Source of the DNA: Bacteroidales bacterium
Lineage (GTDB): Bacteria > Bacteroidota > Bacteroidia > Bacteroidales > Lentimicrobiaceae
NCBI GenBank assembly: GCA_016788045.1
Contig: JAEUTG010000006.1
Span: forward strand, 1-49,837
DNA: 49,837 nt
Direction: 5' to 3'
The notes below the pieces were generated by a model. The model had not been told where the DNA came from. It did no database searches and worked only from the letters and a program-made list of their open reading frames with translations. How positions within the stretch are numbered: the stretch's first letter is position 1; every line of letters starts with the position of its first letter. Below are positions 42,157 to 49,837 of the stretch, piece by piece. The position numbers were made by a program, and so were the translations under genes.

Positions 42157-42678
42157 ATGGAAATTCTTCAGAATGTACTACTCATTGTCCTGCCCTCATT
42201 GATTGCCGGAACTGCTGTTTTCCTGCTCATCCGGCATTATCACAGGGTAAATGTTGCGCAACAGGCAGATATGCATAAAATTGAACGGATGAAACTTGTT
42301 ACGCCGGTGCGCATGCAGGCTTATGAAAGAATGGTTTTGCTGCTCGAGCGGATGATGCCTTCGCAGCTCATTATGAGAAACATGGATTCCGGGCCACTGG
42401 CATCTCAGCTTCAGCAGGCCCTGGTGTCCAATATAAGACAGGAGTTTGACCACAACCTGTCGCAGCAACTCTACATCTCTTCCAATGCATGGGAGCTGAT
42501 TAAAAATGCCCGCGAAGCGGTAATTGCAGAGATTAATGCCAAGGCTGCTTCCCTCGATCCTGGTGCCACTTCATCCGACCTTGCCCGCCTGTTGTTTCAT
42601 GGTGAAATTGAAGAAAGCAACATCACACTCTACAAAGCGCTCGAGTACCTCAAGAACGAGGCCAGGGAATTGTTCTGA
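42157..42678 (+). CDS. Membrane-anchored Bacteroidota protein, possibly DUF7935
   Basis: Protein of 173 residues with one N-terminal membrane segment (about 5-25: NVLLIVLPSLIAGTAVFLLI) and a cytoplasmic helical body (MQAYERMVLLLERMMPSQLIMRN, QEFDHNLSQQLYISSNAWELIKNAR). The sequence resembles a conserved, uncharacterised Bacteroidota family; I think it is DUF7935 but cannot verify it. Function unknown. Single gene divergent from the aminotransferase. Confidence 0.75.
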   Translation: MEILQNVLLIVLPSLIAGTAVFLLIRHYHRVNVAQQADMHKIERMKLVTPVRMQAYERMVLLLERMMPSQLIMRNMDSGPLASQLQQALVSNIRQEFDHNLSQQLYISSNAWELIKNAREAVIAEINAKAASLDPGATSSDLARLLFHGEIEESNITLYKALEYLKNEARELF

Positions 42679-42789
42679 ACAGTGAAGCCGGAATTTTGTT
42701 GTGACTGGCTTGTTTTTCAATACTCTTGAGGCTGATGCGCCACAATGATGGCCATAGCCTGAGATACATCCTGCCGTAAACTGAATTAT

Positions 42790-44742
42790 TCAACGCTGGT
42801 TGACAATAAATGCCTTTGTTACCTGGCCTTTGGCAGTCTTTATCCGGATATTGTAAACACCGGGTGCAAGTTGCTCAATGTTTATTTTTTGTCTGCAGGC
42901 ATCGGCCTCTTCGTGCATGATTTCTTTGCCTTTCTGATCGAAAATCGTGAAGGAGGCAATTTTTTCTTCCGACCCGACCACAAGAAACCTGTCAGCAGGT
43001 ACAGGGTAAATGCTTACTTCAGGTAATACGTTGCTGGTCGGATAACCCAGAACACCTGCCTGAACCAATCCCTCTTTTGTTACTGACGACTGTGCTGACT
43101 GGTTGGAAACAGTTAATGAAACACTGTACGAGCCGTTGCTCAGGTAGGTATGCACTGGGTCTCTCAGACCCGACGTTGATCCATCGCCGAAATTCCATAA
43201 CCAGACTGATGGATTTCTGAACGGGTCTTCAGTGTTCTTCTTTTCCGGGCGTTTCTGTATGTTCCTAAACGGAGAGGGAGGTTGCTGCAGTAACTGATTT
43301 TTAAGGGTAAAACCGGCAGTATTTCCGTCAAGGTCACCAACGTACCAGTATAACCCGTGGCCCGTTGAGGGGACCTTCAGGGTGTGAAGAAGTCCGGTGG
43401 AATCGTATATCTGAAGCACTGCTTGTGAAACGGTAATGGACGGGGCTTCAGAAAAATTGTGAACGTAGTACCTGTACGTGCCCGGATAGCGCTTGTAAAT
43501 GGTCATTGTTTCCGGTCCGAAGCCTGATAACACATCGAAATCGAGCTTTGCGAAAGGTATTTCCGTGTCATTCCCGGGTTGGTCGTAGAACAGGTGGTAG
43601 GATTGTCCGCCGATCTCAGGCGTTAGAAGATGTGAGTCAAGATCGGCAGGGAAGGCGCCCCAGTTGAGCACAAACCTGACAGCTCCTGCATTCAGAACCG
43701 GGGAAAGGGAAATATTGAGCTGCAATGTTTCTCCCGGGGGAATTTCAATCCTTTTATTGCTATAGGTAAGATAACCTTCTTTTGAGCAGATCAGCGTGTG
43801 TGTCCCTTCTGACGACTGGTCGGTAAACGAAACAGTGAGTGGGGCCGGGCCTGAAGTATTGAAAGCGGAAAAGTCTGCTTCCAGGGAACCGAACGGTATG
43901 TTGCTGATAAAATAGTTGCCGTTCGCATCGGTGGTGGTTATCTGCCCGGAAACTGAGATTGTTGCTCCGGGAACCGGTTGCCCGTTGAAAGCATCGGTAA
44001 CCAGTCCGGTAAGGGTGTTAGTCCTTGTAATAAAGGTGCTGAAACTGAAATCATCCAGCATAAAAATAAATGAGTTCTCTGAAATGCACTGAATGCCTAT
44101 ATAAATCCTCTGGCCGTTGTATGCATTGAGGTCAAAAACTATATTCTGCCAGTCGTCTGCCGGTGCCGTAAGATAATTGCTGCCACTGATGATGGAAAAG
44201 CTTTCAGGAAGGGTGTCGGTTACTGAGACGCCAACCTTGAATCGTTCGAGTCCGAACTGCGAAGTAAACGACTTTACCCAGAATGATACTGAGGTCGCTG
44301 AATCGGCAAACAGAGCCGGGGTGATCAGCCAGTCATCATTTTGCCTGCCATTGGAAGCAAAACAGGCAGCGAATTTTTCACCGGTTCGTGCCTGAATCGC
44401 TGTTGAAGTAAGCGGTGGTTCGGCTGAAGACGGATTAAACACCATAAATGACATGGGCTCATATTGTCCTGAAAAGGTGGTGCCCCCTATACCCCATGTA
44501 TAACCTCCATCAATATCCAGAAGATGCCAGGGGGTGAATGAAGCACTGAAATCAGGGTGTGACTCAAAACTTTCGGAAAATGTGTAAAGTAAGGCACTCT
44601 CCGGACGTATGCCTGCATCAGCAGAATCCCTGATGAGCTGAAAGCTGTTATCCGCAATTCCTGACAAAGCCGGCAGAATAACAGCCATCGTCAGAAGGAG
44701 GATACGGGTGTATGTTAAGCTGAGTTTTTTCAAAGCAGGCAA
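42790..44742 (-). CDS. Type IX secreted multidomain protein (choice-of-anchor J, CarboxypepD, PKD)
   Basis: Protein of 650 residues with a signal peptide (about 1-31). A choice-of-anchor J domain (about 54-238: DDWLITPALFADSATSVSFWV) is followed by a CarboxypepD_reg-like domain (about 243-350), then a DUF2135/YfaP-like segment (about 355-460: RFVLNWGAFPADLDSHLL), the second half of a PKD domain (about 510-548: NPSVWLWNFGDGSTS) and a type A sorting domain (about 575-650). The first half of the PKD domain (ADFSAFNTSGPAPLTVSFTD, 289-308) sits inside the CarboxypepD domain. Surface or released protein of unknown role. Confidence 0.85.
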   Translation of the reverse strand: MPALKKLSLTYTRILLLTMAVILPALSGIADNSFQLIRDSADAGIRPESALLYTFSESFESHPDFSASFTPWHLLDIDGGYTWGIGGTTFSGQYEPMSFMVFNPSSAEPPLTSTAIQARTGEKFAACFASNGRQNDDWLITPALFADSATSVSFWVKSFTSQFGLERFKVGVSVTDTLPESFSIISGSNYLTAPADDWQNIVFDLNAYNGQRIYIGIQCISENSFIFMLDDFSFSTFITRTNTLTGLVTDAFNGQPVPGATISVSGQITTTDANGNYFISNIPFGSLEADFSAFNTSGPAPLTVSFTDQSSEGTHTLICSKEGYLTYSNKRIEIPPGETLQLNISLSPVLNAGAVRFVLNWGAFPADLDSHLLTPEIGGQSYHLFYDQPGNDTEIPFAKLDFDVLSGFGPETMTIYKRYPGTYRYYVHNFSEAPSITVSQAVLQIYDSTGLLHTLKVPSTGHGLYWYVGDLDGNTAGFTLKNQLLQQPPSPFRNIQKRPEKKNTEDPFRNPSVWLWNFGDGSTSGLRDPVHTYLSNGSYSVSLTVSNQSAQSSVTKEGLVQAGVLGYPTSNVLPEVSIYPVPADRFLVVGSEEKIASFTIFDQKGKEIMHEEADACRQKINIEQLAPGVYNIRIKTAKGQVTKAFIVNQR

Positions 44743-44850
44743 GTTGAGAGCTACTGTAAAATTAACAATTTCACGGGAATATTTGGTGCAGGATTTTCAG
44801 CAGTTATCCCAGGAATTATCAATGAACGTGTGAACTGTCCTCTTTGAATA

Positions 44851-44884
44851 AAAAAGAAATGGGCTGCCGCGTCCGGCAGCCCAT
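44851..44884 (-). terminator. Intrinsic terminator of the DUF4397 gene
   Basis: Perfect 11-bp stem (ATGGGCTGCCG 44859-44869 with CGGCAGCCCAT 44874-44884), loop CGTC, followed on the minus strand by a TTCTTTTTTATT tract. It ends the minus-strand transcript 31 bases after the DUF4397 stop. Confidence 0.88.
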
Positions 44885-44914
44885 CCAGGCAGGCCAATCT
44901 AAACTAAACCAATT

Positions 44915-47734
44915 TTAATTGACAACCTGTATTTTTGTGGCAAGCTGCTGATTTCCAGCCGTAAGTCTGAGTATATACAAGCCGGATGTAAGGCCAGATA
45001 CATCAATCGTTAATTGATTGCTTTGATTGGAAAGTTGAGCGGATGTTCTGCTCAACACGGTTTTGCCGGTTGAATTCAGCAAGGTGTAGGTAACTTCCGA
45101 ATCTTTCGACAGGGAGAACTCAATGTTGACTTTTTCAGTTGCAGGATTCGGGAAAACATTGATGCTTCCGGAGAATCTATCCCTGTCATTGATGCCGGTT
45201 GTATTACCCAGTGCCGCCAACGTTCCTCCTGAAGCCAGAGCCGCAAACAAGCCAAATCCAGGGCCGTTGTTATTGTTGCCCGGGTTCAGGAAGCCTGAAG
45301 CCAGCACTGTAATGGCCTGTCCCTCAAGTCCGAGACTTGCAAGCGGGGCATTGAATGTAGCCACAGTTACATCGCCTGCTTCATTTCTGATGTCAAGCTG
45401 GTAATTGGAGGTGGGCAGTTCAAGGTAGTCTGCAAACTGACCATAAGCCAGGTTGTTGACAATGGTTCCTGCGCCGGCAAATACCTCGACAACATCCACC
45501 ACAGGGGCATCTGTTGAGCCATGAAATACCAGAACATCGGTATTGGAGGCTGATGAAGCTTCTTCACGCGCCTGGCCATAAACATAGATGTTGAAAGGCT
45601 GATAAGGAGTATAACCATTGCTGCTGACCGTTCCGCTGGCAACAAGGATATATTTCGCGTCGGGAGCAAGGTTGTAGGTAAACCTGGCAAGTGCATTGGT
45701 TGTATCACTTGAGTTTGAAGGCTGAATCACCACGTCGAAATCAACGCCTGCGGGTGCATCAATAAATGGTGAAGCAGTCCGGAACGCAAAATTGTCAAGC
45801 AAAAGCTGATCATTCAGCCATACATCAACCGTGGCGGCAGCAGCATCTGCAGAATTGTGTATTACCTGAACCCGGGCAGTCTGCATGGTGTATGCCGGTA
45901 GCTGGATCAGTTCACCACCGGAAGGCAGCACTGCAAATAAACCAAATGCGGGTCCGTTGTTGTTGTTCGATGGGTTGAGGAAACCGCTTGCTATCAGTGA
46001 AAGTGCCTGTCCTTCAAGTCCGAGCGTTGCAAGAGGGGCGCTGTAAGATTCTACGGTAACTGCTCCGGTTTCGTCGCGGACCTCAAGGATGTAATCTGCG
46101 GTCGGTAATTCGAGGTAACCAGCAAAATTGCTGTAGGAGAAGTTGTCGATGATGGTTCCTGCTCCGGCACCGGTTTCTACAACGTCCACTGTCGGGGCAT
46201 CGGTTGACCCATGGAAAGCAAGAATATCTGTGTTTCCGGATGATGAAGCCATTTCACGGGCATTTGCAAAAGGATACAAATAGAACGGAGTCGGAGGATT
46301 ATAACCTGTCGGAACTACAATTCCATTGGCAACGAGCAGATATTTTTCACCTCCGCTCAGGTTAAAGGTAAACCTGGCCAAAGCATTGGTTGTATCTGAT
46401 GAGTTTGCCGGCTGAATCACCACATCGAAATCAACACCAGCAGGGGCGTCAATAAATGGTGTCGCAGTGCGGAATGCAAAGTTGTCAATCAGCAACTGAT
46501 CGTTAAGCCACACATCAACGGAGGCAGCTGCAGCATCGGCTGCGTTGTGAATGACCTGCAGACGTGCAGTTGAAATGGGAACCGAAGGCAACTGAACCAG
46601 CGGACCACCAGCCGGAAGTGCAACGTAAATCCCGAAAGCCGGACCATCGTTGTTAACGGCAGGATTCAGGAAGCCTGAAGCCACTGCAACCGCTGCAACT
46701 CCATTGAGGCCAAGTGCAGCCAGTGGCGCTGAATATTCTGCAACGGTGGTTGTGCCACTTTCATCACGCACCTGAAGACGGTAGTCTGTAGTGGGAAGTT
46801 CAAGATAACCGGCATAACTTCCATAAGCGATGTTATTTACAATGGTACCTGCACCGGCACCGACTTCAACGATGTCAACAACAGGCGCATCGGTAGCACC
46901 GTGAAATACAAGTACATCTGAGTTTGCAGGACTGGAAGCAGCTTCGCGGCCCATGGCATATACATAAATGTCGAAAGGCGTAGCAGGGTTATATCCGGTT
47001 GGCACTACAATACCGTTGGCAACCAGAACATAGGTTTCCATGTCCATGAGGTTATAGGTAAACCTTGCCAGGGCATTTGTTGTGTCGGTTGAGTTTGCGG
47101 GCTGAATCACCACGTCGAAATCAACACCGGCAGGCGCATCAATAAATGGCGAGGCAGTGCGGAAAGCGAAATTGTCGAGTAACAGCTGATCGTTCAGCCA
47201 CACATCTACCTGAGCGGCAGCGGCATCGGCTGAGTTGTGAATAACCTGCAGGCGAGCCTTCGGCGTATAAACAGGAAGTTCTACAAGAGCACCACCGGTT
47301 GGTAAGGCAACATAGAGACCAAATGCTGGACCGTTGTTGTTGGCAGCCGGATTAAGGAATCCGGAAGCGACCACTGCCATGGCAGCGCCGTCAAGTCCGA
47401 GGGTAGCCAGGGGTGCCTGGTACATGGCAACGGTAACTGTGCCGGTTTCATCGCGGATGGCCAGTACATAGTCATCGGTCGGGAGTTCAAGGTATCCGGC
47501 GAAATTGCCGTAAGCGAGGTTGTCAACAATGGTACCTGCGCCAACGCCGGTTTCTACGACATCAACCACAGGCGCATCGGTAGCACCATGAAATACAAGT
47601 ACATCAGAGTTAGCAGGACTGGAAGCAGCTTCGCGGCCCATGGCATATACATAGATGTCGAAAGGTGTGGCAGGGTTATAGCCTGTTGGAACAACAATGC
47701 CATTTGCAACCAGAACATAGGTTTCCATATCCAT
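44915..47734 (-). pseudogene. DUF4397-repeat type IX secreted protein, 5' end cut off by IS insertion
   Basis: The remaining 939 codons hold four tandem copies of a unit of about 229 residues. Each has one half with RLQVIHNSADAAAA-VDVWLNDQLL...AGVDFDVVIQP and one with SDVLVFHGATDAPVVDVV; the fourth lacks one half. A type A sorting domain closes the protein (about 860-939: INVFPNPATEKVNIEFSL). Met47734 is an internal Met that recurs at the same place in the next repeat (47047), not the true start. A 2101-bp IS lies directly upstream and brings an in-frame stop, so signal peptide and start are missing here. Probably inactive unless it starts internally. Confidence 0.85.
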
Positions 47735-47736
47735 AA

Positions 47737-47749
47737 CCCAACTTGCGCC
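47737..47749 (+). repeat. Left inverted repeat of the IS
   Basis: CCCAACTTGCGCC, 13 of 13 complementary to the right end at 49825-49837. Confidence 0.9.
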
Positions 47750-47926
47750 CTAATCTTTAATGCTCAAAAATAATATTTTTCTAATTGACAGTAAATCAAG
47801 GATATAATTTTGGAGCATAAAAAATATTTTGTAGCAACATTTGTTAATCCACTGACAATCAACAGCAATATTTTTTAATAGGCTTTGTAGTCCCCGAAGA
47901 TTAGTTGGCATGGTAATAATATTTTG

Positions 47927-47934
47927 TATCTTTG
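47927..47934 (+). promoter_or_regulatory. -7 box of the transposase gene
   Basis: TATCTTTG matches TAnnTTTG and ends four bases before the likely ATG (47939), so the transcript would have almost no leader. Confidence 0.5.
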
Positions 47935-47938
47935 GGAC

Positions 47939-49807
47939 ATGTTCATCAAGATCATACCAAAAAAAGACAAGAACACAGGGAAGGTTTATCACTACCATCG
48001 CTTGTGCGAAAGTTACCGCTTAGGTGATTCAGTGAGGCACCGCACCATATTGTCTTTGGGTTTGTTGGATGATTTAAAGGAACCGAAGCAATTCAAACTT
48101 TTAGCTGACCGGATTGAACAGCTCATTAAAGGGAGTACCGGTCTTTTTGAGTGCGGTGATCCAATTGTAGAAAAACTCGCTCAAAATTTTTATCGCGAGA
48201 TTATAGATAGGAAACTGATAGACAGAACTCCATCCGTGCCGAAGCCTGAAGATCCGGCACTGTATACAATTGACATTAACAGTCTTGAGTTTGAAAACGC
48301 AAGGGAAACAGGTAGTGAATGGATGTGCCTTCAGGCTTTAAGGCAATTGGAGATGGAACGGTGCCTTAAAGAATGTGGTTTTGCCCCGATAGACGTTCCT
48401 CTGACGTTGGCTCACCTGATCAGCAGAGCGGTTTATCCGTGTTCTGAATATGGGACAGTTCAATGGATGCAGGATAATAGCGCAGTTTGTGAACTTATGG
48501 GAATCAATTCAGCAGAAGTGACTCACCATCATTTATACAGGATAAGTCGCTTGCTGAGTAAAAATAAAGACAGCATTGAATCATGGCTGTCAAAAAAAAC
48601 CAGTAGTTTGTTTGACCTTCAGGATAAAATTATCCTTTATGACCTCACTAACACCTACTTTGAAGGCCGAAAGCTGGCAAGCAAACTGGCAGCATTCGGC
48701 AAAAGCAAGGAGAAACGCTCGGATGCACGGCTGATTACCCTCGCTTTGGTGGTAAATGTAGCAGGATTTGTTAAACATAGTCAGATATACCGGGGCAATA
48801 TGTCTGATCCTGAAACACTTCAAACCACCATAGAGGGACTAAGCCAATATTCAAAACAAGGCCAAAGCCCTTTGATTGTGATTGATGCAGGAATATCTTC
48901 AGACGAAAATCTGGCTTTGCTTCGTAACAAAGGCTTCGATTACTTGTGTGTTTCACGCTCACGTATAAAAGACTATACGGCTGCTAAAGAAGGGGGCAAA
49001 CCAGTTGTTATAACCGATAAACGAAAAAGCAATATAGAACTGCTTCTCATAAAACAGCAGACATCGGAAGATAACTTTCTTTATGTGCGCAGCGAGAGGA
49101 AAGCGCACAAAGAAGTGTCAATGCATCAGAACTTTACCTCCCATTTTGAGCAGGGACTTACGCAGATACTGCTCGGAATAGAAAAAAAGGGAGGGACAAA
49201 AAAACTTGTGAAAGTATGGGAACGTATCGGACGTTTAAAAGAAAAGTATGCATCTGCACACCGTTTCTATCAAATAGAAGTTGAAAGCAAGAACGACAAA
49301 GCAACAAATCTAACCTGGCAAAAAATCGCGCCAGCTGCTCGTAAAAATGAAGGTGTATATTTTCTCAGGACCTCGCTAAAAAAAATAGATGAAGATACTT
49401 TTTGGATGATTTATAACACAATCCGTGAGATAGAATCTTCATTCCGTACACTAAAAACCGATCTGCTCATCCGACCAGTCTTCCATAAAACGGATGATAA
49501 TACCATTGCCCACCTAAACCTGGCTGTTCTGGCATATCAGTTAGTAAACACAATTCGCTTTCAGCTAAAGGCAAAGGGCATTAATCATGATTGGTCGCAC
49601 CTGGTTAGAATTATGAACACTCAAAAGGCTGTAACAGTCACTATGCTGGATAAGCAATCCCGTAAAATCTATATAAGAAAATGTACTAAGCCCGAACCCC
49701 AGGTAAGCCAAATCTACAATGCTCTAAAATACAAATATTACCCGTTTATACGAAAATCTGTGTTACCCGAAAATGAAATCACAAATGGTGAAATGCCTGA
49801 TGATTAG
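47939..49807 (+). CDS. IS1634-family DDE transposase
   Basis: Transposase of 622 residues. The catalytic core shows the first Asp in LYDLTNTYFEG, the second in IVIDAGISSDENLALL, and the Y-(2)-R-(3)-E-(6)-K signature in YNTIREIESSFRTLKTDL, as in the IS4 superfamily and IS1634 family. I start at the ATG 47939 (MFIKIIPKKD) rather than the in-frame TTG at 47924, which lies in the promoter. The stop is 17 bases before the right inverted repeat. No frameshift or stop, so the element may be active. Confidence 0.92.
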   Translation: MFIKIIPKKDKNTGKVYHYHRLCESYRLGDSVRHRTILSLGLLDDLKEPKQFKLLADRIEQLIKGSTGLFECGDPIVEKLAQNFYREIIDRKLIDRTPSVPKPEDPALYTIDINSLEFENARETGSEWMCLQALRQLEMERCLKECGFAPIDVPLTLAHLISRAVYPCSEYGTVQWMQDNSAVCELMGINSAEVTHHHLYRISRLLSKNKDSIESWLSKKTSSLFDLQDKIILYDLTNTYFEGRKLASKLAAFGKSKEKRSDARLITLALVVNVAGFVKHSQIYRGNMSDPETLQTTIEGLSQYSKQGQSPLIVIDAGISSDENLALLRNKGFDYLCVSRSRIKDYTAAKEGGKPVVITDKRKSNIELLLIKQQTSEDNFLYVRSERKAHKEVSMHQNFTSHFEQGLTQILLGIEKKGGTKKLVKVWERIGRLKEKYASAHRFYQIEVESKNDKATNLTWQKIAPAARKNEGVYFLRTSLKKIDEDTFWMIYNTIREIESSFRTLKTDLLIRPVFHKTDDNTIAHLNLAVLAYQLVNTIRFQLKAKGINHDWSHLVRIMNTQKAVTVTMLDKQSRKIYIRKCTKPEPQVSQIYNALKYKYYPFIRKSVLPENEITNGEMPDD

Positions 49808-49824
49808 TATATTATCGAATATCA

Positions 49825-49837
49825 GGCGCAAGTTGGG
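49825..49837 (+). repeat. Right inverted repeat of the IS
   Basis: GGCGCAAGTTGGG, perfect complement of the left end; last bases of the window. Confidence 0.9.

Larger units (their letters stand above)
47737..49837 (+). mobile_element. IS1634-family insertion sequence, complete
   Basis: Element of 2101 bases bounded by perfect 13-bp inverted repeats CCCAACTTGCGCC (47737-47749) and its complement (49825-49837). It carries one transposase gene. The right end coincides with the last base of the window, so the target duplication cannot be read. It is inserted in the repeat region of the DUF4397 gene. Confidence 0.9.

Noticed and set aside
44915..47734. Regular repeats as a possible CRISPR array
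   Set aside because: The repeats are about 690 bases long and code for a repeated protein domain.
1..49837. tRNA, rRNA or riboswitch
   Set aside because: No cloverleaf, rRNA-like stretch or recognisable aptamer was found by eye; a covariance scan was not possible.

Overview
The window looks like a chromosomal piece of a strictly or facultatively anaerobic Bacteroidota (Bacteroidales/Marinilabiliales-like) bacterium. The evidence is type IX secretion C-terminal domains, a TonB-dependent receptor with a CarboxypepD-like N-terminus, Bacteroidota-type promoters (-7 box TAnnTTTG), a Rex/HydABC/HydG hydrogen-metabolism locus, and an IS1634-family element. No rRNA, tRNA or CRISPR array was seen.

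Layout. (1) 1-7751: AT-rich cluster on the + strand with a two-component system, a YVTN beta-propeller protein, a TonB-dependent outer-membrane protein, a lectin-like lipoprotein or exported protein, and a TolC-like protein. (2) 7752-12013: accessory stretch with an integrase-less, integron-like cassette array (two good attC-like sites, one decayed) carrying two orphan genes, followed by a split HipA toxin-antitoxin operon of the hipB-hipS-hipT kind with palindromic operators. (3) 12014-20638: mostly housekeeping, namely a small membrane protein, dnaX, a repeat-rich convergent gap, clpB, inorganic pyrophosphatase, a CoA-binding protein and a type IX secreted PKD protein. (4) 20734-36594: hydrogen locus. 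On the minus strand, hydC-hydB-hydA, a hydrogenase-like histidine kinase, two response-regulator proteins, rex, ribF and an MBL hydrolase lie in one tight run. hydG and two TM1266-like small regulators follow. Divergently on the plus strand lie a thioredoxin-like [2Fe-2S] protein, a second hydrogenase-like sensor with a PAS domain, and a SpoIIE/PP2C phosphatase. Two tandem 18-bp palindromes resembling Rex operators sit in the divergent promoter region. (5) 36651-44742: OsmC, two nucleotide-sugar enzymes, a PiT/CysP-like permease, an aminotransferase, a small membrane-anchored protein, and a type IX secreted multidomain protein. (6) 44915-49837: a DUF4397-repeat secreted protein cut by a complete 2101-bp IS1634-family element whose right inverted repeat is the last base of the window.

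How it works together. HydC/HydB/HydA have the composition of a soluble NAD(H)-linked, probably electron-bifurcating [FeFe]-hydrogenase. Rex (NADH/NAD+ sensing), two hydrogenase-like proteins probably acting as H2 or redox sensors (one with a histidine kinase, one with PAS plus a neighbouring phosphatase), HydG (H-cluster maturation) and RibF (FMN supply) are packed around it. This suggests a single locus that makes, uses and senses H2. HydE and HydF are not in the window. The most unusual points are natural substitutions in the presumed proton path of the catalytic HydA (Asp299, Leu279), the paired sensors with different output domains, and the tandem Rex-like operators between the two divergent operons.
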